From: Phycisphaeraceae bacterium
GTDB taxonomy: Bacteria; Planctomycetota; Phycisphaerae; Phycisphaerales; Phycisphaeraceae
Length of the DNA: 36,377 nucleotides
Assembly (NCBI GenBank): GCA_002716625.1
Contig: PBAS01000009.1
Coordinates: 1-36,377, forward strand
Reading direction: 5' to 3'
Notes under the pieces: model-generated
What the model saw: only the letters and a program-made list of their open reading frames with translations
Databases searched by the model: none
Told to the model about the DNA's origin: nothing
Program-made: the position numbers and the translations under genes
In this document: one piece after another, positions 1-8,656 of the stretch
How positions within the stretch are numbered: the first letter of the stretch is position 1
Layout: each line of letters begins with the position of its first letter

Positions 1-96
1 CAGCTTTAGTCTTTTTCTTGGCGACAGCTTTAGTCTTTTTCTTGGCGACAGCTTTAGTCTTTTTCTTGGCGACAGCTTTAGTCTTTTTCCTCGCGG
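1..96. repeat. 24-bp in-frame tandem repeat (about 4 copies)
   Basis: A 24-bp unit starts at positions 1, 25, 49 and 73. The first three copies are identical and the fourth diverges in its last bases. It encodes the 8-residue basic repeat of the HhH-GPD-like protein on the minus strand. As 24 is a multiple of three, copy-number changes keep the frame. More copies may lie beyond the left edge. Confidence 0.9.
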
Positions 97-811
97 CGGG
101 CTGTTGCTTGGCGGAAGGCTGTTTCTTTTTGGTTACTGTACGTTTACTCTTTTTCGAAACCTTCTTTTTGGTTGTTTTCCTGGTAGAGGTGGCTGGCGCG
201 ACACGCTGGGTGCCAGCATCCACCCATGCCCGCAGGATGTTATGGGTTTCAATGGCATCATCAGCACGGATAGACCTTTCCAAAAAGGCCTCGATTTCCT
301 GCAGGCTAGCATTGGGTGCAACGGCTTCTGCTTCGGTTAGTAGATCCGAAAGTTGATCGTCGACAGGTATTGCATGGCCATCAAAGCATAGCAGTGTGAC
401 TTGTGCGGCCACATATGGCGGCATGCCCGGCAGATTATCGAGACAAGCGCGAACCTCGCGCTTGGGTTTGCGTTTGAGAAAATCGAGGGTCAGCAATTGT
501 TTTCGCTCAAAGATATTATTTAATGTTTCGCGTATGCGTTCTGCACGTTCTTGGCCCATTGGGTAGCGGTTGCCAAGCATGGCAACAATTTCGTGAGGAT
601 AGCTCACACGCAACTCATTGATGTCCACGCATTGCGACATAATTCTCTGGAAGGCTTCTGCTGCACCCTGGCGAGACGCATTCCATTCGAGGAAAGCGAG
701 GATTAATTGGGAGACTGGTTCGGCGGGTTCAATTGGTTCCGCGCGATGACGAGCCTTGATCCGTCGCATTAAGGCGTCAAATTTCTTGGCATAGGTGCCA
801 GCATTCTTCAT
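1..811 (-). CDS. HhH-GPD-like (endonuclease III fold) protein with Lys/Ala-rich repeat tail, partial
   Basis: Partial gene: the C-terminus runs off the left edge. I translated it by hand; the frame is open from ATG at 811 to base 1 (about 270 codons). Residues ~35-200 look like a helix-hairpin-helix GPD domain of the EndoIII/MutY/AlkA superfamily: a hairpin with LPGM at 127-130, then PVDD at 149-152 holding the conserved aspartate. The hairpin lysine that EndoIII uses for catalysis is a Tyr here (PPYVAAQV), and the four-cysteine Fe-S loop is not visible. From ~residue 210 the protein becomes a histone H1-like basic tail, ending in an 8-residue unit (KKTKAVAK) repeated about four times. The start overlaps the rbfA stop as ATGA, so the two are probably translationally coupled. 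It could be a lysine-independent base glycosylase or a non-catalytic DNA-binding protein. The fold assignment is from motif reading only. Confidence 0.6.
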   Translation of the reverse strand, partial: MKNAGTYAKKFDALMRRIKARHRAEPIEPAEPVSQLILAFLEWNASRQGAAEAFQRIMSQCVDINELRVSYPHEIVAMLGNRYPMGQERAERIRETLNNIFERKQLLTLDFLKRKPKREVRACLDNLPGMPPYVAAQVTLLCFDGHAIPVDDQLSDLLTEAEAVAPNASLQEIEAFLERSIRADDAIETHNILRAWVDAGTQRVAPATSTRKTTKKKVSKKSKRTVTKKKQPSAKQQPAARKKTKAVAKKKTKAVAKKKTKAVAKKKTKA

Positions 812-1164
812 GGGTTCAGGTCCTTGCCGCGGTTTGCTTGGCCAATCGATTCCAAGACAGCCGCTTGTTTTTTCAGTGAGGCATCAAGGCGAAATTCAAG
901 GTGCGGCATCGTTCTCAGCGCGACCGACTCTCGCGCCATGCGATGAATGTGGCCGGCAGCGCTGTTCAGGCCAACGATCGTACGTTTTTCATATTGGGCC
1001 GGGAGCACGGAAACATAAATCTGGGCGTCTTTCAAGTTTTTTGCTACGACGATTCGTGTAATACTGACCAGCCCGCGAATGCGAGGGTCTGCCAGTCGCC
1101 GCGAAATAACGTTACTGATCGTTCTTTTCAGTATCGATTCAATTTGTTGTTGGCGGATGGTCAT
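808..1164 (-). CDS. rbfA: Ribosome-binding factor A
   Basis: A 118-residue protein, normal length for RbfA, a single KH-like domain protein that binds the 30S subunit and helps mature the 5' end of 16S rRNA. The N-terminus (Arg/Gln-rich first helix, then ILKRTISNVISRRLADPRI) and the central segment around VSITRIVVAKNLKDAQIYVSV are typical of the family. It lies 8 bp downstream of the DUF503 gene and just after infB, the classic nusA-infB-rbfA order. Its stop codon overlaps the ATG of the HhH-GPD-like gene by 3 bp. Identification is firm. Confidence 0.95.
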   Translation of the reverse strand: MTIRQQQIESILKRTISNVISRRLADPRIRGLVSITRIVVAKNLKDAQIYVSVLPAQYEKRTIVGLNSAAGHIHRMARESVALRTMPHLEFRLDASLKKQAAVLESIGQANRGKDLNP

Positions 1165-1172
1165 CTTGGGAT

Positions 1173-1481
1173 CTATTTTCCGTCGCCTGCAGTCAGTATC
1201 TCGGTTACATGATCAGATAATACGCATTGGCGATGGTGGCGGATCTTGTTTACTACATGATCTAGGACACTCTGGCAGCGGGCTGCATTGTTCGAAGCCA
1301 CCGCGACACCCAGGATGGCGGTACGATGACAGTCGGGCATCCCAACTTCTGCGACCGAAACCTGGTGCTCTCGATGCAGGCGGTCTTTGATGCTGGACAC
1401 AACCCGTCTTTTGTCTTTAAGCGACTGAGCCCAATCGATCGTCAACTGAACTTGCAGAACACCGATCACCATGGTCGTCAC
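1173..1481 (-). CDS. DUF503 family protein (YlxP-like)
   Basis: A 102-residue protein matching the small DUF503/YlxP family: a beta strand with VIGVLQVQL, then SLKDKRRVVSSIKDRL near residues 20-32, then a VSVAEVG segment. Such genes sit between infB and rbfA in many bacteria, as here, and have been linked to ribosome biogenesis; the biochemical role is not settled. The start abuts the infB stop: they share base 1481, which implies translational coupling. Confidence 0.9.
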   Translation of the reverse strand: MTTMVIGVLQVQLTIDWAQSLKDKRRVVSSIKDRLHREHQVSVAEVGMPDCHRTAILGVAVASNNAARCQSVLDHVVNKIRHHRQCVLSDHVTEILTAGDGK

Positions 1482-4291
1482 TACTGTTTGCTGGGCTGGC
1501 CTTCCATAGCAAGTTTGCGGGCGACGGTTTCAACGTTGTAGCAGATGATCTGATCGCCCGGTTTGAGATCATCGAACCCAGTGATGCGAATGCCGCATTC
1601 GGTACCGGTCTGGACTTCACCGACATCGTCCTTGACACGGCGCAAACTTTCGATTGCTCGATTATCAGTGATGACGACGTCGTCACGAAGAATCCGTGCT
1701 TTGGCACCACGTTTCATGAGTCCATCGGTTACAAGACACCCGGCGATGAGTCCTAGTTTTCCGATCTTAAAGATCTCTCGGATCTCGGCAGTACCCATCG
1801 TTTCTTCCTTGATCTCTGGTTCCAGCATCCCCTCGAGGGCACTGGTGATCTCATTGGTGACGTTGTAGATCACGCGATAAAGCCGGATATCGACACCGCG
1901 TCCATCGGCTAGTTCTCGCGCGTGTGGGGAGGCCACCACATGAAAGCCGATGATGATGGCATCGGAGGCTTCAGCAAGAAGGATATCTGATTCATTAATG
2001 CCACCAACTGCAGAATGGATTACGCGGACAGACACTTCTGCATTTCCCAGTTTGGTCAGGCTCTTGGTTAACACGTCAATGGAACCCTGCACATCGGCCT
2101 TAAGCACGACACGCAGATCCTTCACATTGCCAGCCTGTAAAGTGGCGGCAAAGTTGTCGAGGGTGACCTTGGTTTTGCTAGCTAACTGACGATGGCGTTC
2201 GGCATCACGGTATTGCATGGCAACTTCTTCGGCACGTCGTAACGTATCGGTGATGTAGAATTTGTCGCCTGCGTCTGGTACCAGGTCGATGCCCGAAAGT
2301 TCCAATGGGGTTGCAGGTCCGGCTTCGGAAAGTGATTGGCCCCGATCGTCGGTCATGTCGCGTACGCGACCGAAAGCACGCCCCACCACGATAAAGTCGC
2401 CAACCTTCAAGTGACCCTGTTGTACGAGTACACGTGAAACTGGTCCACGCCCTTCCTGCATTTCGGCTTCGATCACAATCCCGCGAGCTGGGCCATTAAA
2501 ATCGGCTTTCAGGTCGAGCAACTCGGCCTGGTAGTCAAGCATTTCGAGTAGGTCTGTAATACCCTCGCCGGTTTCAGCGCTGGTTTTAATGATTTCCGTA
2601 TCCCCGCCCCATTCGACCGGGTTCAGACCGTGTTCGGCCAGTTGCCCCTGAATCTTGCGGATGTTTTCATCATTTGCCTGGGGTAGATCCGACTTATTGA
2701 GAGCAACAACAATCCGCACCTCGGCAGCCTTGGCGTGATTGATTGATTCGATAGTCTGAGGCATGACGCCATCATCAGCTGCTACGACCAGAACCACTAA
2801 GTCTGTCATGGTGGCGCCACGGGCTCGCATGGAGGTAAAAGCCTCATGGCCCGGTGTGTCCAGGAATACCACTGTGCGTGGTTTCCCATCATGACCGTCG
2901 ATGGTGATGCGATACGCACCGACATGCTGGGTAATGCCGCCAGCTTCGTGCGTAGCCACATCTGAAGAGCGAATTTTGTCAAGCAAACTTGTTTTGCCGT
3001 GATCGACATGACCAAGCACGGTGACCATCGGTGGGCGGCGGCGCAGTTCGAGTGGCTCCCGGTTCTCGAATTCTTCGATGACCAGTTGCTCAGCCGTTTG
3101 CTGTTCACGCACTACCAGTTCGATGTCGTATTCCATGGCCAGTTCCATTGCTGCTTCGGTTTCGATAGCAGAATTGATTGTGGCCATGATGCCTTTGTCA
3201 AACAGGTATTTGATGACATCACTGCTCTTGATACCCGTGCATGCGGACAGTTCCTTGATCGTAATGGGTTCAGCGATTTCGACCGACCCGCCAATTTCCG
3301 CCGGGGTTGGCGCTGTATAGGTGGTCGACTCGCGTTTTTTCATATCGCGACGACGCTGTTTGAGAAAGCCTGGTGCGCCGCGAAGTCGGGCATCCAGTTC
3401 GATTAGGTCCTGTTCGCTGAAATTACTGGGTCCAGTTAGTTGTGCGTCAGCAGACCGTCCGCGCCTGGTGGTCAGTGATCGGCGTTTGTTGGATTTGCCT
3501 GTTTGTCCCGAATCCTTTTCTTCTGTGGCGCCACGTCCACGTGCGGGTCCATGTGAGCGGGTAATACCGGCAACGTTACCGTCGGCCAGGGGCGGTTTTG
3601 GAGATGCGTCTGGCTTGGGGCTTGGTGGTCGTTGGGGGCGCAATATGTCGGGTTGTTCAATGCGGATGACCTTAGGGCCCTTGAGGGTGGCTTCCTGTGG
3701 TTTTTGAAGTTGCTCGCCAGCGGGCTGAACAATCGATGGTCGATTGGGGACGTTGGGTTTGCCAATTGGACCAGTTGGTTCGGTGGTTGCAGGATCCTCC
3801 GATGTGGCACCAGTTTTCTTGATCTGCGCTGGTTCCGTCGGGGTTTGTGGTTGGGGCTGAACCGGGGGCTGTGGTGCAAGCTTTTTGGCCTTGCCAGTTA
3901 TGGAGGCAGGGGTTGGGGGCTGTTCGGTTACGCTAGTCGGTGGCGGCGGTGGAGTTGTAGGCGGTGGGACAGCTATAGGTGTAGCAGATACAACGGGTTT
4001 CTGGGGGGCTTTATTGACCGGATTGGCCATGCGTTTTGCAGTTGGTCGGCGGCGAGCAGGTTTCCGAACCTTGGTCAGATCAACCTTGTCGGCAACCTCC
4101 ACGGCGGTGTGCGCTTGTTCGCTGGCGCTGTCGGTAAACCACTCGTTAATCGTCGCCTCCAGACCCACCTTGACGGTTGACATGTGGTTTGTAATGCCCG
4201 GTACGCCTTCGGCTTGGCATTTGGCCACGATCGCTTTGCTGTCGACCCCCAATCCCTTGGCGACCTGAAATACGCGTTTGGCCTTAGCCAT
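1481..4291 (-). CDS. infB: Translation initiation factor IF-2
   Basis: A 936-residue protein that brings fMet-tRNA to the 30S subunit and hydrolyses GTP on subunit joining. It has an IF2_N motif at the very N-terminus ([20 protein letters not shown]), a long Pro/Lys/Arg-rich linker (~residues 80-330), a second IF2_N-like segment ([20 protein letters not shown]) and the GTPase domain. G1 is [10 protein letters not shown]3 is DTPGH and G4 is NKSD. Domains II, III and IV follow. A weak Shine-Dalgarno (AGGAA) precedes the ATG. It lies 67 bp downstream of nusA and is probably co-transcribed. The proline-rich linker is long but within the range known for bacteria. Confidence 0.98.
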   Translation of the reverse strand: MAKAKRVFQVAKGLGVDSKAIVAKCQAEGVPGITNHMSTVKVGLEATINEWFTDSASEQAHTAVEVADKVDLTKVRKPARRRPTAKRMANPVNKAPQKPVVSATPIAVPPPTTPPPPPTSVTEQPPTPASITGKAKKLAPQPPVQPQPQTPTEPAQIKKTGATSEDPATTEPTGPIGKPNVPNRPSIVQPAGEQLQKPQEATLKGPKVIRIEQPDILRPQRPPSPKPDASPKPPLADGNVAGITRSHGPARGRGATEEKDSGQTGKSNKRRSLTTRRGRSADAQLTGPSNFSEQDLIELDARLRGAPGFLKQRRRDMKKRESTTYTAPTPAEIGGSVEIAEPITIKELSACTGIKSSDVIKYLFDKGIMATINSAIETEAAMELAMEYDIELVVREQQTAEQLVIEEFENREPLELRRRPPMVTVLGHVDHGKTSLLDKIRSSDVATHEAGGITQHVGAYRITIDGHDGKPRTVVFLDTPGHEAFTSMRARGATMTDLVVLVVAADDGVMPQTIESINHAKAAEVRIVVALNKSDLPQANDENIRKIQGQLAEHGLNPVEWGGDTEIIKTSAETGEGITDLLEMLDYQAELLDLKADFNGPARGIVIEAEMQEGRGPVSRVLVQQGHLKVGDFIVVGRAFGRVRDMTDDRGQSLSEAGPATPLELSGIDLVPDAGDKFYITDTLRRAEEVAMQYRDAERHRQLASKTKVTLDNFAATLQAGNVKDLRVVLKADVQGSIDVLTKSLTKLGNAEVSVRVIHSAVGGINESDILLAEASDAIIIGFHVVASPHARELADGRGVDIRLYRVIYNVTNEITSALEGMLEPEIKEETMGTAEIREIFKIGKLGLIAGCLVTDGLMKRGAKARILRDDVVITDNRAIESLRRVKDDVGEVQTGTECGIRITGFDDLKPGDQIICYNVETVARKLAMEGQPSKQ

Positions 4292-4358
4292 AAACCATTC
4301 CTATCATCGTCCGCTGCGGTCGAACTGGACCGTGCGGTTTCTTAAGTTAAAGGTTCTC

Positions 4359-5840
4359 TTAATCCGTCGGTCCTTGCTGCGGTGAAGAAGATTCCGATTC
4401 TTGCAACTCACCATCTACGGGTGATGTTTCAGGTAATTCAGCTGCCGACGCCGCATGTTGCCGCTCCAGTACATCGACAATTGAACCCCCGTCATCAGCT
4501 GAATCCGGCTTATCCGCCACCTGACTGGTCGTGTCATCAGCCTTTATGGCTTCATCTGGATCAGGTAGTTTGCTATCACCCACGCCAAGTACGGCTGCGG
4601 CCTGCTGTTCACCGGGTGTGCCCACCAAGCCGGCCTCTTCCTCTTGTCTTCGCTTCTCGGCTTCTTCCTTGTCACGTTGTTGTTCTTCTGCAACCTGTTT
4701 ACCCCGTTCAACGGCCAACTGTACTATTTGTTCGGACTGTTCACTACTGCATTCCAATGATTCTGCCAGGTACTCGCCACCGACTTCTTCGACATCGAAG
4801 ACGCTGATTACACCGAGCGCGGCGAGTCGGTCAATCTGTTGTTCAGTGATGTCTTCAACTTGTTTGATGCAGTTTTCAAGTGTATCGAGGCTCTTGGTGT
4901 ATTCAGCTGGAGTGAGGATGTCGATATCCCAGTTCGTGAGTCGGGCTCCGAGGCGCACATTCTGGCCCCGTTTGCCGATGGCAAGAGACAGTTGGTCTTC
5001 ATTGACAACGACGGTGGCACGTCCGAGTTCAAAGCAGAGGCTGATTTCCGCAACTTCTGCAGGTTTCAATGAGTTCTGAATGAGGATCTGGCTCGATTCA
5101 TTGAATCGGACGATATCGATCTTTTCCCCGCCGAGTTCGTCGACGATATTTTTGATCCGACTACCACGTACTCCTACGCATGCACCAACGGCATCGACTT
5201 TTGAATCAATTGAACTGACTGCCACTTTGGTACGGTGTCCCGCCTCGCGGGCCATTGCTTTAAGCTCAATGATTCGTTCATTAACCTCGGGAACCTCGAC
5301 TTCAAATAGCCGTCGAATAAAGTCTGGATGACCTCGACTAAGGACAATTTTGACTTGGTTACCCGCGTCGCGTACATCGAGGATCAGGCAGCGAACCCGT
5401 TCGCCTGGTTGATGTTGCTCACCGGGAATTTGCTCGCTGCGCGGCATGAAGCCTTCAGCGCGACCGATTTGCACCACCAATGCGCCACCCTCATAACGTT
5501 GAGCCATTCCGGTAACCAACTCACCAACTCGGTCAATGAACTCTTCGTAAATACTCTGCCGCTCATCTTCACGGAATTTCTGGATCATGACCTGCTTGGC
5601 AGTCTGAGCAGGGATTCGTCCCAGTGACTCCAAGGGGATCTCCTCTTCTCCGCGGAAGATGTGAATTTCGCCTGAAAGCCGGTCAATCTGGGCCGTGAAT
5701 TCGTCGCTGTCAAGGGCGTTAAAGTGTTTGCGGGCAGCTGATACGAGTGCTTGCTCGAGATCACCGAATAGTGACTCTTTATCCACGTTGCGATCACGCG
5801 AAATCGAGTCGAGGCCACGTAGCAGTTCAGATGGGTTCAC
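4359..5840 (-). CDS. nusA: Transcription termination/antitermination factor NusA
   Basis: A 493-residue protein that binds RNA polymerase and nascent RNA and modulates pausing, termination and antitermination. It shows the N-terminal RNAP-binding domain (to ~125), an S1 domain (~130-200, with LVTGMAQRYEGGALVVQIG), two KH domains (~210-345, with GACVGVRGSRIKNIVDELGGEKIDI split by family-typical motifs), and a helix-hairpin-helix-like segment near 345-375. An acidic, low-complexity tail follows. The start is GTG at 5840, preceded by AAAGG at good distance. rimP, which often precedes nusA, is not found upstream. Confidence 0.97.
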   Translation of the reverse strand: MNPSELLRGLDSISRDRNVDKESLFGDLEQALVSAARKHFNALDSDEFTAQIDRLSGEIHIFRGEEEIPLESLGRIPAQTAKQVMIQKFREDERQSIYEEFIDRVGELVTGMAQRYEGGALVVQIGRAEGFMPRSEQIPGEQHQPGERVRCLILDVRDAGNQVKIVLSRGHPDFIRRLFEVEVPEVNERIIELKAMAREAGHRTKVAVSSIDSKVDAVGACVGVRGSRIKNIVDELGGEKIDIVRFNESSQILIQNSLKPAEVAEISLCFELGRATVVVNEDQLSLAIGKRGQNVRLGARLTNWDIDILTPAEYTKSLDTLENCIKQVEDITEQQIDRLAALGVISVFDVEEVGGEYLAESLECSSEQSEQIVQLAVERGKQVAEEQQRDKEEAEKRRQEEEAGLVGTPGEQQAAAVLGVGDSKLPDPDEAIKADDTTSQVADKPDSADDGGSIVDVLERQHAASAAELPETSPVDGELQESESSSPQQGPTD

Positions 5841-6385
5841 AATGGTCGCCTTTCATTCAGTTGTCGAGCAGTCCTGCCGCTCCTATTCAGTGTGCCCCGC
5901 CAAATTCTCCCGGCCATTACCTTTTGCGCCCGGCGGTGGACGCCCTTATAAAAGACGAAAACCACGATCCGCCAGATAAAGCGTTCGTGGTCTGAGCAAA
6001 CGACTCATACCCGGATCCTTCCAGAATTCTTTTTCGATGGAATTCCAGACCCGGCGAAGAGGAGTCGACCGAATTGCCCACGTTACGTTAACGCATGGCG
6101 GTCAACTCCTTGCCCAGAAGCATGTGGCGGCAGGTCAATGCCATCGTCTAGCCACCCATTGCCTCCCTGCACCGCTGAATACCTGGTTCATGAAATTTGC
6201 CTCAAACAGTTCAGCAGCCAACTAGCCGCTCACATATCCGACCATAAGGGCCTTTTGACGCGGTAAAGTCTATTAAACTCTGTCCAGTTGTCAAGTTAGG
6301 CCGATAAATCAGCTGGTTCACTTCGAGATATTTTGGGTATGGTGCGTGGATCTACCCTGCATAGTGGTAATCCGGACCACTGCAC
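5841..6385. other. Gene-poor interval upstream of nusA and rpsT
   Basis: About 545 bp between the divergent nusA and rpsT with no convincing long gene. It should hold the nusA operon promoter, but I could not pick a convincing pair of -35 and -10 boxes. A 20-codon minus-strand ORF (ATG at 6008, stop at 5946) has an AAGGATC-like ribosome site 7 nt upstream; it could be a leader peptide of nusA or chance. There is no rimP in either strand. Confidence 0.5.
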
Positions 6386-6414
6386 TTGATTGTCGATTGT
6401 GAAGTGAGCATAAT
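6386..6414 (+). promoter_or_regulatory. Promoter of rpsT (sigma-70 type)
   Basis: TTGATT at 6386-6391 and CATAAT at 6409-6414 with a 17-bp spacer. This is close to the consensus and places the transcription start near 6421, about 50 nt before the rpsT ATG. Confidence 0.6.
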
Positions 6415-6421
6415 ACCGCCT

Positions 6422-6441
6422 CATCAATCAGAAGGTTGATG
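6422..6441 (+). promoter_or_regulatory. Inverted repeat in the rpsT leader
   Basis: CATCAA (6422-6427) and TTGATG (6436-6441) form a perfect 6-bp stem with an 8-nt loop, right after the predicted transcription start. It may be a small 5' hairpin that stabilises the message or takes part in S20 autoregulation. The role is a guess. Confidence 0.35.
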
Positions 6442-6469
6442 CCGTCAAAGTATGAAGGCAGGCTAAATT

Positions 6470-6751
6470 ATGGCTCATTCATTGAGTGCCAAGAAACGCG
6501 TTCGGCAGAATATCACGCACCGTGCGAGAAATCGATGGCGTAAGACCCAGTTCCGTGAAGGGATTCGGGTATTCAACGAAACAGTCTTGCATGGCACGGT
6601 AGAGGATGCACAGAAGCAACTGCCTGGCTTATACAAGTTATTGGATCAGGTTGCCGCCAAAGGTACGATCCACAAGAACACGGCTTCACGTTATAAGAAC
6701 CGGCTCTCAGCCCGGTTGAATCACAAGCAAGCACAGGGTGGCACTGTATAG
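6470..6751 (+). CDS. rpsT: 30S ribosomal protein S20
   Basis: A 93-residue, strongly basic protein. The start MAHSLSAKKRVRQNITHRARN and the end, with TIHKNTASRYKNRLSARLN, are the S20 signature. S20 is a three-helix primary binder of 16S rRNA. AAGGCAGG lies about 9 nt before the ATG and a good promoter lies at 6386-6414. The gene stands alone and converges on the aldolase-cupin gene. Confidence 0.97.
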   Translation: MAHSLSAKKRVRQNITHRARNRWRKTQFREGIRVFNETVLHGTVEDAQKQLPGLYKLLDQVAAKGTIHKNTASRYKNRLSARLNHKQAQGGTV

Positions 6752-6902
6752 CAGCTTATTGTTGGGTAGCCTGCCTAATTTCAGTCAATATCTTTAGTTT
6801 CGTGGAAAAGATTCCGATTGGTGGTTGGCTCGCTATAGGTTTATCAACTGCAACAATGCCCCCTAGCTTTTGGCGGATTCCTGGGAGCCGCTTTTGGTTA
6901 GC

Positions 6903-6934
6903 ATGGCCGGCCTTCCAAGGGTTTAGCCATTTTT
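6903..6934 (+). terminator. Possible weak intrinsic terminator after rpsT
   Basis: ATGGC (6903-6907) pairs with GCCAT (6926-6930), enclosing a CCTT/AAGG inner stem, and is followed by a short T run (6930-6934). It lies about 150 bp beyond rpsT, between convergent genes. The stem is interrupted and the T run is short, so this is tentative. Confidence 0.25.
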
Positions 6935-6944
6935 CAAGGCCTTC

Positions 6945-8603
6945 TCATTGTTTCCATGGATCACCTTCGGGTGTGGCGCAGCGTTCGTGCACAACCATGC
7001 GAAGTGGTAGGGGGCTGGCATAAGCCCAGATCATGGCCATGGTTTGGTCCGTTTCATTGGCAAAATAGTGGACACGTCCACGAGGTTGAAGAGCAGTTGC
7101 GTAATCTGACAGTGTATAGCGACGGCCTTCGACTAGGCACGTAGCGTTACCCTCTATGATGCATATGGACTCATCGAAGTCATGGAGATGTGCTGGCAGG
7201 CGTCCCGTTGGATGAAACAGGCCATAGCCTCCACTCATCCCAATACCCGGCAATAGATTTTCATTGAAGAAATCAATGAATGATATATGGGGCCCGGCTT
7301 CGTATCGTCTGGCTAGGCTGAATCGTGTGACCCGTTCCATTCCCGGGCATCCACTAGCGCTATCAGGCATGGTTCTTTGAGGGTAGGTCTGGTCGATCAG
7401 TTCGCGACTTGGTGTATCGGTTCCCAGAATGGCATGCAGTACAGCAGGTTTATTGGGCGAGGGGTTGTATCCGGTATGCGGAACACCGTGGGGGATGGTA
7501 ATGTTGTCCAGCGGTTGTAACTCGTAACGGCGCCCCTCCACTTCGATCACCATCCGCCCGGAGATAAGCGTGGCCGATTCGCCAAATGGATGTTGGTGGT
7601 AGGGAATCTGGGCTCTGGGCTTAAAGGTGGCAAATCCAGTCGTCAGATTACGTGCGTTGTTGTGAGTGCCCACGAGGATCTCAAAAGTGACGCCCGCTTC
7701 GACTTCGGCTTTGGGGCCTGTTCCCAAGGAATTCATCACTTCCAATCGGTCAGGTCTCATCGATTCAGGTGGCCTTGTAACCGTCGGCACAACGGTTTCG
7801 GTATTTTCCGAAGTGAAAGTCGGGGTGATCTTGGTATCACGGCCCACCGTTTCAAGGCAGTTGTGCAGACTACGTACCATCAGCCCACCATCGAGTCCCA
7901 GCCCGATCATGCCAAAGCCCTGTTCGCGGCGCTCGATCAGGTTCTCATTGCCTGTGGCAACCACGCCACAGTGTTTGCATTGGGCACGGATGGCATCTTT
8001 CGTGGCCAGAATCTGTTCTGCAACACCGGGACCTTCCCATTGTCCGGGGTAGCCTGCAGTAGAGGAGTAATCAGCCGGGCCAAAAAAGAATACCTCGATG
8101 CCATCTACATTCAGGAGCTGAGCGATATTTGCACCTCCTTTGACAGATTCGATGATGGGGACCACCAAGACCTTTTCGTTGGCTTGTTCAGCATGTTCAG
8201 CAAAACATTGCCCCCAACAAGTTGCACGCTCGGCTCCAATTCCACGAAGCCCCTCGGGGGGATAGTGAGCGTAGGCAACCGCATCAGTCAGTTGTTTGGC
8301 CGATTCAATCCACGGGACAACCACGCCGTCAGCACCGATATCGAGCGAGCGTTTGATCAGACCAATGTTGACTTCTGCCACACGAACCAATGCAACCGTG
8401 TTACTGCGTACGGTTGCGCGGATATGCTCAAGAATATCACGCCAGTCTAGGTGCCCGTGTTCGGCATCGATGACAACCCAATCCAGCCCCAAAGCGACCG
8501 CCATTTCGGTGATGCTGGCGGATTCCAAGGTCACCCACAGGCAGTAAACTGGTTCATTGGCCGCAAGCTTCTCACGGAACTGTTGAAGGGCGGGAATCTT
8601 CAT
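6945..8603 (-). CDS. HpcH/HpaI-family aldolase fused to two cupin domains
   Basis: A 552-residue two-part protein. Residues 1-~255 are a class II pyruvate aldolase of the HpcH/HpaI family, which makes or cleaves 2-keto-3-deoxy acids with a divalent metal. DAEHG (D46, H49), R74, the metal ligand E152 in IIESVKG, and D178 in GPAD are visible. Residues ~285-550 are two cupin barrels. The first has H336, H338, E342 and H376; the second H472, H474, E478 and H512, a full set of metal-ligand candidates in each. Free-standing HpaI is about 260 residues, so the cupin half is an addition. The ATG at 8603 fits the family N-terminus but has only a poor ribosome site and overlaps a small upstream ORF. The cupins could be an isomerase, a lyase or a sensor for the same substrate; the sequence cannot tell. 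Confidence 0.88.
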   Translation of the reverse strand: MKIPALQQFREKLAANEPVYCLWVTLESASITEMAVALGLDWVVIDAEHGHLDWRDILEHIRATVRSNTVALVRVAEVNIGLIKRSLDIGADGVVVPWIESAKQLTDAVAYAHYPPEGLRGIGAERATCWGQCFAEHAEQANEKVLVVPIIESVKGGANIAQLLNVDGIEVFFFGPADYSSTAGYPGQWEGPGVAEQILATKDAIRAQCKHCGVVATGNENLIERREQGFGMIGLGLDGGLMVRSLHNCLETVGRDTKITPTFTSENTETVVPTVTRPPESMRPDRLEVMNSLGTGPKAEVEAGVTFEILVGTHNNARNLTTGFATFKPRAQIPYHQHPFGESATLISGRMVIEVEGRRYELQPLDNITIPHGVPHTGYNPSPNKPAVLHAILGTDTPSRELIDQTYPQRTMPDSASGCPGMERVTRFSLARRYEAGPHISFIDFFNENLLPGIGMSGGYGLFHPTGRLPAHLHDFDESICIIEGNATCLVEGRRYTLSDYATALQPRGRVHYFANETDQTMAMIWAYASPLPLRMVVHERCATPEGDPWKQ

Positions 8604-8656
8604 TGCCTAAGACTCAGGTCCAAAACGGTTAAATCTCGATTGGTGCCATGGGGCAT
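8600..8656 (-). CDS. Putative 18-codon leader peptide coupled to the aldolase-cupin gene
   Basis: ATG at 8656 follows a strong GGAGG (8665-8669) with an ideal 8-nt spacing. The frame runs 18 codons and stops with a TGA that overlaps the aldolase ATG (ATGA at 8600-8603). The aldolase itself lacks a good ribosome site, so translation could reach it by termination-reinitiation. The peptide (MPHGTNRDLTVLDLSLRQ) shows no run of one amino acid, so classic attenuation is not indicated. Confidence 0.4.
   Translation of the reverse strand: MPHGTNRDLTVLDLSLRQ

Noticed and set aside
18-356. Plus-strand ORF with repeated FFLATALV segments, like a membrane protein
   Set aside because: It is the antisense reading of the lysine-rich repeat of the minus-strand HhH-GPD-like gene; hydrophobic residues are simply the reverse complement of Lys/Ala codons.
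6037-6225. 62-codon plus-strand ORF upstream of rpsT
   Set aside because: No ribosome site or recognisable family, and composition like random sequence.
6802-7023. 73-codon plus-strand ORF after rpsT
   Set aside because: It overlaps the real aldolase-cupin gene, has no family signature and no good ribosome site.
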